Below are positions 1-9,138 of a stretch of DNA of 64,000 nucleotides, one piece after another. The DNA is taken from assembly GCF_026967475.1 (NCBI RefSeq), contig NZ_CP114058.1:186001-250000 (forward strand), written 5' to 3'. Numbering within the stretch: the first letter of the stretch is position 1; every line of letters starts with the position of its first letter. This DNA is from Rouxiella chamberiensis (GTDB lineage: Bacteria > Pseudomonadota > Gammaproteobacteria > Enterobacterales > Enterobacteriaceae). Position numbers and translations under genes: made by a program. The notes under the pieces were generated by a model, which had not been told where the DNA came from, made no database searches, and saw only the letters and a program-made list of their open reading frames with translations.

Positions 1-227
1 TACACGGCGCGATCGTTGTTCTTGAGGAAATCCCAGTTGCCGTGCAGCCCGTATTGCTGCTCGAGATACACGGAAATCATCTCGACCCGCTGCTCGTTGC
101 CGTGGCGAATATAGTCGATGAATCCGCGCTCGAAACTCATGCGCACGCCCCAGTTCATGGTGACCATGACAAGGCTGCAGGTGAGAAAGATGGCCAGAAA
201 CAGTTTGGCGGTAATTCCGGGTTTCAT
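1..227 (-). CDS. baeS: Sensor histidine kinase BaeS, N-terminal part (cut by window edge)
   Basis: Only the first 75 codons are present; the gene runs off the left edge. The protein starts [10 protein letters not shown] and continues with a hydrophobic membrane segment (about residues 8-25) and then a periplasmic stretch typical of BaeS, the inner-membrane envelope-stress kinase of the BaeSR two-component system that controls efflux genes. Its ATG overlaps the TGA of mdtD by an ATGA tetranucleotide, so the two genes are probably translationally coupled. The order mdtD-baeS is the same as in E. coli, which supports the call although the kinase domains are not visible. Confidence 0.85.
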   Translation of the reverse strand, partial: MKPGITAKLFLAIFLTCSLVMVTMNWGVRMSFERGFIDYIRHGNEQRVEMISVYLEQQYGLHGNWDFLKNNDRAV

Positions 228-1682
228 GTTTTGCTCGCAGGGTCGGAGGAGGCAGCCGCGTTGCGACGGGTATCCGCCAACGCGTCAGTGCGGGATTCAT
301 CGGGTACACGACTGAAAATCCAGGCCGGCAGGGCGATTATCACGGTCATGCAGAGATAACAGTAAATGAAGGCGCTGTGCATGGATGCACTGCCGGGATT
401 TATCTGCTGGTGAGCGAACCAGGCCAATCAGAATGCCCGCCACGCTCACGCCGAGGCTCATTGAAAGCTGCATAATCATCGACAGCAGGCTATTGCCGCT
501 GCTGGCAAGACGCGGCGGCAAATCCTTGAGGGTCAGGGTATTCATTGACGAAAAGCGCAGCGAGTTGACCATTCCCTGGAAGAACAGCACGACCGGAATC
601 ATCCACAGTGCGCCGTAAATGGCGACCAGCGGCATGCACAGGGTGATAACCGACAGCAGCAAGGTTGCGCCGACCAGCGCACGTCGATAGCCGAGCTTGT
701 TGACCAGGCGCACCACGATGCGCTTCATGCCCATGCTGCCGAGCACCATCGGGATCATCATCAAACCGGCGTGAAAAGGGCTGAAGCCGAGGCCGAGCTG
801 CAAAAACACCGGCGTCATGAAGGGCAACATGCCGCTGCCGATACGGCCCAGAAAACTGCCGGTCAGGCCCAGAGAAAAGGTTCGGGTATGAAACAGGCGC
901 AAAGAAAACAGCGCCGACAGATTACCGCGTGCATGCAGCCAGTAACCGCCGAGTGCGGCAAAACCGACGACCACCAGCACGGCAACCAGCGAGGTGGAAA
1001 GGCCAAGCCCTTTGCCGCCGTCCAGCGCCAGCGTCAGCGAAGCCATGCAGGCCGCCAGCAGAAAGAACCCGCTGATATCAAAGCGGCGAGTCTGCATCTT
1101 GTAGTTGGGCATCAGCATGAGCGTCGCTATCGCACCGGCCAGACCCACCGGCAGATTAATCAGGAAGATCCAGTGCCAGCTTGCGTACTGCACCAGAAAT
1201 CCACCGAGCGCCGGGCCCATTAACGGGCCAATCTGGCCGGGCAGTGTCACAAAGGTCATGGCCGCCATATATTCGCTGCGCGGCACGATTTTCAACACGG
1301 TGAGCCGCCCGACCGGCACCATCATCGCGCCGCCTATTCCCTGCAATACGCGGGACATCACCAGCTGATGCAGCGTGGTGGACTGCGCGCACATCAGGGA
1401 TCCCAGGGTAAACAGCACAATGGCGGAGAAAAAGACCCATTTGACGCCGACCTTGTCGGCCAGCCACCCGCTTGCGGGCAGCATTACGGCTACGGTCAGC
1501 ACATAGGCGACCACGACGCTGTGCATATTGAGGGGATTCACCCCGAGACTGACGGCCATCGAGGGCAGGGCAGTATTGACGATGGTGGTGTCCAGAGACT
1601 GCATAAAGAAGCCGAAGGCGACTATCCAGAGTTGCCAGCGCACGGAGAGAGGTAGAGGGGTAGTGCCTGATTCCTCGGTCAT
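224..1682 (-). CDS. mdtD: MFS (DHA2, 14-TM type) transporter MdtD, frameshifted near its 3' end
   Basis: Putative multidrug-type inner-membrane exporter of the major facilitator superfamily. The protein starts [19 protein letters not shown], has the MFS motif A region ([11 protein letters not shown], about residues 73-83) and about 14 hydrophobic segments. The first frame runs to GILIGL and then reads an unrelated tail ending at 297. The expected MdtD C-terminus ([17 protein letters not shown], then IFSRVPDES) lies in the next frame and ends at 224. One extra base at the CC of 419-420 explains the break; removing it gives about 485 residues, slightly longer than E. coli MdtD. It precedes baeS, as in E. 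coli, but mdtABC is not upstream. The break is more likely a sequence error than true decay. Confidence 0.85.
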
Positions 1683-1957
1683 TGATTCCTGTTGCCTGCC
1701 TTTGGGTTGCTTGTATAACTAAATGATAGTGTTGATTTTACCCTTGCGAGCAGAAATCACACGGACATCCTGATCCAGTCTACCTAATTCGCCGAGTTAA
1801 ATAATGGAGGAAATAAGGAGTCCCTTTCATTCTGTGACAATTAATTGCCGTGATGATGACTGAGTGTTCCAGCCTCGAAGTGCTAAGGTTAATAGTGCGA
1901 TTTGCAGCCAAGGCAAATTCTTCATTCAAAGTGAATCATCAGAAAAAGGAGAGCATG

Positions 1958-2913
1958 ATGAGTAAAAGAGAATTGGGTCGTTCCGGTATTCAGGTTCCCG
2001 CGCTGACGTTCGGCGGTAACGTGTTCGGCTGGACAATCGACCAATCCACCTCTTTCAGCGTCCTCGATGCGCTATTGGAACACCAGCTCAATTTTATCGA
2101 CACGGCAGACGTTTATTCGCGCTGGGCCGAAGGAAATGAGGGGGCGAGTCGGAAACCATCATCGGTAACTGGCTGAAGAAAAGCGGTAAGCGCGACAAAA
2201 TCATTCTGGCAACCAAAGTCGGCATGGAGATGGGCGAGGGGCAAAAAGGCCTGTCTCCGACCTATATCCGCCAGTCGGTAGAAAACTCGCTCAAGCGTTT
2301 GCAAACGGATTATATCGACCTGTATCAGGTGCATAAAGATGACGAAGATACACCGCTTGCCGATACGCTCGCGACCTTCGACGCGCTTGTCAAAGAGGGG
2401 AAAGTGCGGGCCATCGGTGCCTCTAACTATACCGCCACCCGTCTTGAGGAAGCGTTGAAAGTCTCGAAGGAACAGGGCATCGCGCGGTATGAAACCCTGC
2501 AACCGGAGTACAATCTCTATGACCGCAAGGACTATGAGTCCGGTCTGGAGAAAGTGATTACCGACAATGGACTGGGCGTTATCAACTACTATTCGCTGGC
2601 GAGCGGTTTCCTGTCGGGTAAATACCGCAGCAAGGAAGATGCAGGAAAAAGTAAGCGCGGCGAAGGTGTTGTGAAGCAGTATCTCAACGATCGCGGGCAC
2701 AAGATTTTGCAGGCGCTGGACGAGATAGCCGAGAAGCATCGCGCGTCGCCGACCCAGGTTTCGCTGGCATGGCTGATTGCCCGTCCGGGCATCACCGCGC
2801 CTATCGTCAGCGCCACCTCGTTGAAGCAGATTGATGAACTGGCCCTCGCCACGAAGCTCAAGCTTGATTCGCAAGACATTGAAGCCCTCAATCAGGCCAG
2901 CGCCTGGAAGTAG
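1958..2913 (+). CDS. Aldo/keto reductase family oxidoreductase, frameshifted
   Basis: NADPH-dependent (beta/alpha)8-barrel oxidoreductase of unknown substrate. The N-terminal part MSKRELGRSGIQVPALTFGG is followed by the catalytic DTADVY motif (Asp and Tyr), the catalytic Lys in LATKVG and the His in YQVHKDD. The C-terminal half has the cofactor-binding region seen in Tas/YajO-like members. The reading frame breaks at the GGGGG run 2140-2144; adding one G restores EGNEGGESETIIGNWLKK and joins the two halves into about 318 residues. The ATG at 1958 has AGGAG six bases upstream and is preferred over the ATG at 1955. The gene sits where mdtABC lies in relatives and ends in a bidirectional terminator shared with yegD. 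Confidence 0.85.
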
Positions 2914-2942
2914 GCTTTCGTCCACGAAAAGCCTGTTGTAAT

Positions 2943-2976
2943 AAAAAAAGCGCCGACAATCGTCCGGCGCTTTTTT
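2943..2976. terminator. Bidirectional rho-independent terminator between the aldo/keto reductase and yegD
   Basis: Arms AGCGCCG and CGGCGCT flank a 9-base loop. The stem has seven A before it and six T after it, so it can stop transcription from both convergent genes. Confidence 0.85.
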
Positions 2977-3032
2977 ATGGGCCTGATCAATCAAGCCTCT
3001 GTCCACCTCAAGGGGCGGTGACTTCGCGACAA

Positions 3033-4385
3033 CTAGCGGTACAGCGTTTGCGCCCAGCGTGCCAGACCGGCGGTCACGGAGCCGAAATCATTGCCCCCGA
3101 CCAGCGGAATGCCCGGTAACTGCGCCTGCAAGGCGTGACGAAGCAGCGGCGAACGCGCACTGCCGCCGGTGAGATAAATCACGTCCGGCTTGATGTCGCT
3201 GCTGGCAAGCGCCATGCTGACCTGCTCCTGAATACGTTCGAGCGGCTGCGCGATAGCGTCGCTCAACTGCTGCTGGCTTATCTCTTCGGCCAAACCGGCT
3301 TCGATAAAGTCCAGCGCGGCAGATACGCTCTGACGGTCGGACAGCGCAATCTTGCTCTCTTCCGCAGCGCGCACCAGACGATAGCTCAATCGTTGCTGAT
3401 GCACTTTCAGCAGGCGTTTCACCTGATCGGGATTCGCGGCGTCGCGGATCATGTCACGCAACAAACGCCCGTTGGCGACGCTGTAAAAGTCCTGCTGCGC
3501 CGGCACATCGTTGGTAGCAACGGCATTCCAGTAGGGCAGGGAAGGCATCGCGATGCCCTTTTGCGATTCGCTGCCCATGCCGAACTGCGGGGTAAGCTGC
3601 TTGAAAGCGGTCATGATGTCGAGATCGTTACCGCCTACGCGGCAGCCGCTGTGACCCAGCAGACTGTTTTGACGTTCCGCCTTGTCGCGCCAGCTTGGAC
3701 CCATCAGCAGCACAGAACAGTCGGTGGTTCCGCCGCCGATATCCACAACCAGCACGGTTTTGTCTTCGGTCAGCGTCGCTTCAAAGTCCAGACCGGCGGC
3801 AACCGGCTCGAACTGGAACGCGATATCGCGGAAACCGGCACGCGCGGCGGCACGTTCAAGAATGCCCTGCGCCTGACGGTTGGCCTCTTCACCGCCGATA
3901 CCCTGGAAGTTGATCGGACGACCAATGACCGTTTGTTCGATGGTCTGCTGCAATACCGATTCTGCCTGACGCTTGATGTGGAACATCATGGCGCACACCA
4001 GATCTTCGAAGAGCGCGATCTGCTGTGGTTTCAGGCCGTTGGCACCCAGAAACGACTTCGGTGAACGCACGAAGTACACGTCTTCCGGATCTTCCATATA
4101 GGTCGCCAGCGCCGACAACCCGAAGTTGACGCTGTGCGTGTTAACCTGAATGTCTTCTTCGCGATTGAAGTTAATGCTGCGGCGCAGCAACTGCTGATTG
4201 TCGTCGCTGCCCGTCGGCACTTGCCAGAAACGGTGCAGGCATTCACTTACTGCTTCGCGGGTCGGTGCGCACAGCATCGAAGGAAGGTAGGCCTGGCCAT
4301 TTTCCAGCGCCAGCAGCTCTGCGTTGTTGTCACGCATCACGGCAACGGAGCAATTTGCCGTTCCGTAGTCAAATCCAATAAACAT
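3033..4385 (-). CDS. yegD: Hsp70-family chaperone-like protein YegD
   Basis: Predicted 450-residue cytoplasmic actin/Hsp70-like ATPase without the Hsp70 substrate-binding domain. It has the phosphate-1 loop FIGFDYGTANCSVAV at the N-terminus, the phosphate-2 loop VVDIGGGTTDCS near residue 210 and the adenosine motif YLTGGSARSPLL near the C-terminus. The start at 4385 (MFIGFDYG) gives exactly the E. coli length and follows a GGGGAA ribosome site; an upstream extension to 4475 is unsupported. Its cellular role is not established. It is divergent from alkA, its neighbour in E. coli as well. Confidence 0.93.
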   Translation of the reverse strand: MFIGFDYGTANCSVAVMRDNNAELLALENGQAYLPSMLCAPTREAVSECLHRFWQVPTGSDDNQQLLRRSINFNREEDIQVNTHSVNFGLSALATYMEDPEDVYFVRSPKSFLGANGLKPQQIALFEDLVCAMMFHIKRQAESVLQQTIEQTVIGRPINFQGIGGEEANRQAQGILERAAARAGFRDIAFQFEPVAAGLDFEATLTEDKTVLVVDIGGGTTDCSVLLMGPSWRDKAERQNSLLGHSGCRVGGNDLDIMTAFKQLTPQFGMGSESQKGIAMPSLPYWNAVATNDVPAQQDFYSVANGRLLRDMIRDAANPDQVKRLLKVHQQRLSYRLVRAAEESKIALSDRQSVSAALDFIEAGLAEEISQQQLSDAIAQPLERIQEQVSMALASSDIKPDVIYLTGGSARSPLLRHALQAQLPGIPLVGGNDFGSVTAGLARWAQTLYR

Positions 4386-4606
4386 CACGGTTCCCCATGC
4401 CAAAGAAGGGGGCGACTTTACCGGAGTCGCTGCCGGCAGGCAAGAACTCAGCTCACGAGCGCCGGAAATTAGCACAACGCTCTGCCTGTTCGGGGGAGAT
4501 TCACGCCATCGGCGTTAAACGCCCCTATAATCTTCCTCTCTCCTCGCGATTATCGCCGCTGTGCTACATTGATATTCTTGCTGCTTTTACCGAACAGGAT
4601 CCCACA

Positions 4607-5493
4607 GTGCACAATCCTCGACACCTTCTTCCTTATATTGCTCCTTACGACTGGTCGTGGATGACGGCATTTCTGGGGGCAAGGGCGCTTGCGGGCATCG
4701 AACATTTCGAGCAGGACGAAAACGGAGAAACGCGTTATCGCCGCACGCTGTCCCTCACGGTAGAGGAGAGACAATCAGCGGCTGGCTGGGCTGGCGTCCG
4801 CTGCCGCAGCAGCAGGCAGTCGAACTGACACTCTCGCCTTCTCTGGAAACGCATAGCGAAGCGGTAATCACGCGGGTCAGAAATCTGCTGGATTTAAATG
4901 CGGATCCGCAGGAGATTGCCCGGACCCTGGGTCCGCTGGCGGCGGAATCTTGCGGGTTGCGTCTGCCCGGCGCGGTCGACAGCTTCGAGTTGACGGTAAG
5001 AGCAATATTGGGGCAGTTGGTCAGCGTCAAGATGGCGGCCACCTTTTGTGCACGGCTGGCCGCGAAATGGGGCGAGCCTATCGACACGCCGTTTGCCGAA
5101 CCGACCCGTCTGTTCCCGACGCCTGCGCGTATCGCGGCCTTGCAGGTTGACGAGTTGCGCGCCCTCGGTGTGCAGGCCAAACGTGCCGCCTGTCTTATCA
5201 ACGTTGCACGCGCGGTGCGGGACGGTGAGCTGCCTTTATATCGCATTCGGGATACGGGGGAGGGGATTAAACAACTGGTCGCGATGCCGGGGATAGGCAC
5301 CTGGACCGCCAATTACATTGCGATGCGCGCCTGGGGTGAACGTGACATCTTTTTACATAGCGACTATCTCATTAAGCAAAGATTTCCAAATATGACGCCA
5401 GCAACAATTAATCGTTATGCGCAAATATGGAAACCGTGGAGAAGTTACGCAACGTTACTTATTTGGAATAATGCGAATTGGAAACCAAAATAA
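4607..5493 (+). CDS. alkA: DNA-3-methyladenine glycosylase II (AlkA), frameshifted
   Basis: Base-excision repair enzyme that removes alkylated purines such as 3-methyladenine. The first part (HLLPYIAPYDWSWM) matches the AlkA N-terminal domain. The second part carries RAILGQLVSV, the helix-hairpin-helix loop MPGIGTWTANY, and DYLIKQRFPNMTP, whose Asp (about residue 253) corresponds to the catalytic Asp238 of E. coli. The frame breaks at GG 4765-4766; one added G gives a continuous protein of about 295 residues. The start is uncertain: GTG at 4607 has only a weak AGGAT upstream. The last 140 bases are sharply AT-richer than the rest, which may mark a recombination boundary. Confidence 0.87.
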
Positions 5494-5695
5494 TCATTTG
5501 TTAAATTTAATGATAATAAATGTTATCCCACAGTATCCATAAGGATACAGTTATTAAATAAATGAAATCCTATTTACATCGATTGGATTTGAAATCAAAA
5601 AACCGCACAAAGTGGCCGAAAGTTTTTTAACTTTCTAAAGAAATACACGTACAATTCATGCGAATCGAAATTGTCTCTACAGCATTAGGTTGAAC

Positions 5696-6160
5696 GTGTC
5701 TTTAATCCAGATCAATTCTTCTCGAAGTTTCTCGCCTGCCTGGTGGGGTATCTTCGCGATCCTTATAGTGTTGTTTGCTCCGGCCATCTCGCGATCGCTG
5801 GAACGCACCACTGTGGGCGTTGAGGAATCGTCAGTCATGACGGGCTCTCCAGCGAGTTTTGTCTCGGGTGCAAGCCGCGTGGCTGCAACGGGCATGAAAG
5901 ACCATCAGTCATCAATCTCAGACCAACTTGGCCACATGCAAATGCAGCTGAACGCGTCGGCGAATGATGTCTCGGTGCATGAGGAACTGTCCTGCTCTTA
6001 TTGCGGAATCATCGACCAGTTGGTAGCAATCAACCTGGATGATTCACAGCTTAAATGGCCGGGTATCTTCAGCGCTTTTATATCCAGAGAATATTTCGAT
6101 TTTCCGTTGCTTGGCTTTATTGAGCAGTCGGAGTTTCAACCCCGCGCACCACCTTATTAA
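5696..6160 (+). CDS. DUF2946 family small membrane or exported protein
   Basis: About 154 residues, function unknown. After a short N-terminus there is one hydrophobic segment (about 14-32, WWGIFAILIVLFAPAISR) that could be a signal anchor. Further on there is a CSYCG pair of cysteines and a C-terminal RAPP motif; this CxxC...RAPP layout is typical of DUF2946 proteins, sometimes found near copper or TonB-linked genes. The start is a GTG with AGG six bases upstream; a TTG at 5690 is an alternative. Flanks are AT-rich, and the gene separates alkA from the oxidase operon, so it is probably an accessory insertion. Confidence 0.6.
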   Translation: MSLIQINSSRSFSPAWWGIFAILIVLFAPAISRSLERTTVGVEESSVMTGSPASFVSGASRVAATGMKDHQSSISDQLGHMQMQLNASANDVSVHEELSCSYCGIIDQLVAINLDDSQLKWPGIFSAFISREYFDFPLLGFIEQSEFQPRAPPY

Positions 6161-6356
6161 TTGATAACCTACGTTTATACATACAGACATCGTGCTATAT
6201 CGTGGATTTCCACACCAGGATTTTACAAAGCAGTAACTTTATTTTTAATTTTAGTCAAAGAGTAGAGGCGCTATTAGTGCCGAGACTGTTGCGACTTTTT
6301 TCGAACAAACTGACTGTCTGTCATATGAAACTTTCTATGCAATCTGAGGTAATGCC

Positions 6357-7775
6357 ATGTTTGGCTTAACTGCACTGGATCTTGCAAGGACCCAGTTCGC
6401 CTTTACAGTGTCGTTTCACATTATTTTCCCAGCGATTACCATCGGTCTGGCAAGTTTTCTGGCTGTGCTCGAAGGGCTATGGCTTAAAACAAAACAGGAC
6501 GCGTATCGTGACCTTTATCACTTCTGGTCCAAAGTCTTTGCCGTCAACTTCGGTATGGGCGTGGTGTCCGGTCTGGTTATGGCTTACCAGTTCGGCACCA
6601 ACTGGAGCGGATTCTCCGACTTCGCCGGTAACATCACGGGTCCTCTGCTGACTTATGAAGTGCTGACGGCATTCTTCCTGGAAGCGGGCTTCCTGGGCGT
6701 GATGCTGTTCGGCTGGAACCGCGTTGGACCGGGTCTGCACTTCTTCTCCACCTGCATGGTGGCGTTGGGGACCATTTTCTCCACCTTCTGGATCCTGGCT
6801 TCAAACAGCTTCATGCATACGCCGCAGGGCTACAGCATTGTAAACGGCCTGATTGTTCCGGTTGACTGGCTGAAAGTCATCTTCAACCCGTCGTTCCCGT
6901 TCCGTCTGATGCACATGAGCGTTGCCGCCTTCCTGGCTTCTGCCTTCTTCGTTGCTTCTGCTGCGGCGTACCACCTGCTGCGCGGCCACGATAACGCGGC
7001 AACCCGCAAGATGTTCTCGATGGCACTGTGGATGGCGCTTATCGTCTCTCCTATTCAGGCATTCCTGGGCGATGCCCACGGTCTGAACACCCTGAAATAC
7101 GAGCCGGCGAAAATCGCGGCTATCGAAGGTCACTGGGAAAACAACGACGACAAACCTACGCCGCTGGTGCTGGTAGGTTGGCCGGACATGACCGCCGAAG
7201 AGACGAAATACAAGATTGAAATTCCTGCTCTCGGAAGTTTGATCCTGACGCACAGCCTGACGCATCAGATCCCTGCGCTGAAGTCCTTCCCGAAAGAAGA
7301 CCGTCCTGACTCGACCATTGTATTCTGGTCCTTCCGTATCATGGCCGGTCTGGGCATGCTGATGATTCTGTCCGGTTTCGTCGGTCTGTGGCTGCGTCGT
7401 CGCGGTACAATGTACAGCAACAAAACGTTCCTGCGCTTCATGCTGCTGATGGGTCCTTCGGGTCTGCTGGCGCTGCTGGCGGGTTGGTTCACGACTGAAG
7501 TCGGTCGTCAGCCGTGGGTTGTTTATGGCCTGCAACGCACCAAAGACGCGGTTTCCGCGCACGGTGTCGTGCACATGAGCATCACGCTTGTGGCGTTCGT
7601 GGTTATCTACTGCTCCGTATTTGGTGTGGGCTACGCCTACATGATGCGTCTTATCAAGAAAGGCGTGCAGACTCACGAAGGCGAAGTTCACGAGCACGGC
7701 GGTCCGGGTCAGCAACGTACTCCGGCGCGTCCTCTGTCTGCAGTCGATGTTAAACTAGATTCCGGGAGCAAATAA
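6357..7775 (+). CDS. cioA: Cyanide-insensitive (bd-type) ubiquinol oxidase subunit I
   Basis: Quinol-oxidising subunit of a cytochrome bd-type terminal oxidase of the inner membrane, reducing oxygen to water without proton pumping. The 472-residue protein has the CydA heme ligands His21 and His186, acidic residues at 101 and 109 in YEVLTAFFLEA, and the GRQPW motif at 383-387. The loop between membrane segments 6 and 7 is short, the feature that separates CioA-type from E. coli CydA-type subunits. The C-terminal tail is His/Gly-rich. The stop overlaps the start of cioB (TAATG). This is a second bd-type oxidase in Enterobacterales, distinct from cydAB. Confidence 0.9.
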   Translation: MFGLTALDLARTQFAFTVSFHIIFPAITIGLASFLAVLEGLWLKTKQDAYRDLYHFWSKVFAVNFGMGVVSGLVMAYQFGTNWSGFSDFAGNITGPLLTYEVLTAFFLEAGFLGVMLFGWNRVGPGLHFFSTCMVALGTIFSTFWILASNSFMHTPQGYSIVNGLIVPVDWLKVIFNPSFPFRLMHMSVAAFLASAFFVASAAAYHLLRGHDNAATRKMFSMALWMALIVSPIQAFLGDAHGLNTLKYEPAKIAAIEGHWENNDDKPTPLVLVGWPDMTAEETKYKIEIPALGSLILTHSLTHQIPALKSFPKEDRPDSTIVFWSFRIMAGLGMLMILSGFVGLWLRRRGTMYSNKTFLRFMLLMGPSGLLALLAGWFTTEVGRQPWVVYGLQRTKDAVSAHGVVHMSITLVAFVVIYCSVFGVGYAYMMRLIKKGVQTHEGEVHEHGGPGQQRTPARPLSAVDVKLDSGSK

Positions 7776-8782
7776 TGGGTATCGATTTACCGTTGATTTG
7801 GTTCGTCATCATCATTTTCAGCATCATGATGTATGTCGTGATGGATGGTTTCGACCTTGGTATTGGTCTGCTGTTTCCGTTCGCTAAAAAGAGCGAAGAC
7901 CGCGACGTAATGATGAACACCGTTGCGCCTGTCTGGGACGGCAACGAAACCTGGCTGGTTCTGGGCGGCGCAGGGATGTATGGCGCGTTCCCGCTGGCCT
8001 ACTCGGTTATCCTTGACGCGCTGGCCATGCCACTGACTATCATGCTGTTCGGCCTGATTTTCCGCGGTGTTGCCTTTGAATTCCGTTTCAAGGCGAGTGA
8101 AGAGAAGCGTCACATCTGGGACAAATCCTTCATTGGCGGTTCCATCGTTGCGACCTTCTGTCAGGGTGTGGTACTGGGTGCTTTCATCGACGGTATGCCG
8201 GTTGTCAACCGCGTTTACGCCGGTGGCCCGATGGACTGGCTGACGCCGTTCACCGTGTTCTGTGGTCTGGGTCTTATCGTGGCGTACGCGCTGCTGGGCA
8301 GCACCTGGCTCATCATGAAGACGCAGGGCAGCCTGCAAAAGCGTATGCATGACCTGACCAATCCGCTGCTGTACACCCTGCTGGCGGTACTGGCTGTGGT
8401 CAGCATCTGGACGCCGCTGTCTCACGCCGACATCGCACACCGCTGGTTCAGCCGTCCTAACCTGTTCTGGTTCCTGCCTGTGCCGGTCCTGGTGCTGCTG
8501 GTTTCCTTCTGGCTGGTGAAAGCGGTAAACCGCAATGCCCACTACACGCCGTTCCTGCTGACGCTGGCCCTGGTGTTCCTGGGTTACAGCGGTCTTGGCA
8601 TCAGCGTCTGGCCAAACATCATTCCACCGTCCATCGCTTACTGGCAGGCGGCTTCGCCTCCGCAAAGCCAGGGCTTTATTCTGGTTGGCGCACTGTTCAT
8701 CATCCCAATCATTCTGGTTTATACTTTCTGGAGCTACTACGTGTTCCGTGGAAAGGTAACGCCGGATCAGGGTTATCACTGA
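7775..8782 (+). CDS. cioB: Cyanide-insensitive (bd-type) ubiquinol oxidase subunit II
   Basis: CydB/CioB family membrane subunit of 335 residues that pairs with CioA. It begins MGIDLPLIWFVIIIFSIMMY and has the characteristic YVVMDGFDLGIGLLFPF segment and NGNETWLV-type motif (WDGNETWLVLGG, about residues 50-61), with about eight membrane helices. Its ATG overlaps the cioA stop by one base, which indicates coupled translation. A hairpin follows before the small DUF2474 gene. Confidence 0.92.
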   Translation: MGIDLPLIWFVIIIFSIMMYVVMDGFDLGIGLLFPFAKKSEDRDVMMNTVAPVWDGNETWLVLGGAGMYGAFPLAYSVILDALAMPLTIMLFGLIFRGVAFEFRFKASEEKRHIWDKSFIGGSIVATFCQGVVLGAFIDGMPVVNRVYAGGPMDWLTPFTVFCGLGLIVAYALLGSTWLIMKTQGSLQKRMHDLTNPLLYTLLAVLAVVSIWTPLSHADIAHRWFSRPNLFWFLPVPVLVLLVSFWLVKAVNRNAHYTPFLLTLALVFLGYSGLGISVWPNIIPPSIAYWQAASPPQSQGFILVGALFIIPIILVYTFWSYYVFRGKVTPDQGYH

Positions 8783-8832
8783 TTGTTCGACAGTGAACAG
8801 CGTTTATCACAATAAGCGTTAGACAGAAAATC

Positions 8833-8864
8833 AAAAGGGGCGGGCCCGGCCTTGCCCCTTTTTT
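8833..8864 (+). terminator. Terminator-like hairpin between cioB and the DUF2474 gene
   Basis: AAGGGGC and GCCCCTT arms with a GC-rich 12-base loop and six T at the end. Because it lies inside the probable operon it may be a partial terminator that lowers expression of the small downstream gene. Confidence 0.7.
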
Positions 8865-8885
8865 CAGGTAATCGAGGTAAATATC

Positions 8886-9059
8886 ATGAAACCGATGATT
8901 CAAAAAATGGACGACAACACCGTTCCGGCGGCCAACGTGCCTTTCTGGAAAAAAGTCTCCTGGCTGGTCCTGATTTACGGCGGCAGCGTGCTGGCACTGT
9001 TTGTGGTGGCCACGGCGTTCCACGTCCTGATGTTTGCGGCGGGCATGCGTTCGCACTAA
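8886..9059 (+). CDS. DUF2474 small membrane protein, probable accessory subunit of the Cio oxidase
   Basis: A 57-residue protein, MKPMIQKMDDN at the start, with a single hydrophobic helix (about 24-50, VSWLVLIYGGSVLALFVVAT). DUF2474 proteins are regularly encoded after bd-type oxidase subunit II and resemble CydX/CydS-type single-helix subunits in size and position, so a structural role in the Cio complex is inferred. The start has GAGG eight bases upstream. A terminator-like hairpin separates it from cioB. Confidence 0.8.
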   Translation: MKPMIQKMDDNTVPAANVPFWKKVSWLVLIYGGSVLALFVVATAFHVLMFAAGMRSH

Positions 9060-9098
9060 ATCACGCGTTGGCTGCGAGTATGTTGGCGTAACCGACAT

Positions 9099-9120
9099 CG
9101 CTCCCTGAGCTCAGGGAGCG
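9099..9120. repeat. Perfect 22-bp palindrome between convergent oxidase operon and mgtE
   Basis: CGCTCCCTGAG joined to its exact reverse complement. It has no T-run on either side, so it may be a weak bidirectional stop or a processing hairpin for both convergent transcripts. Confidence 0.6.
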
Positions 9121-9138
9121 GCTTGCAGAATAGAAAGT

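Noticed and set aside
2113..3006. Minus-strand frame of 297 codons opposite the aldo/keto reductase
   Set aside because: It overlaps the conserved reductase and the bidirectional terminator, and shows no protein family similarity.
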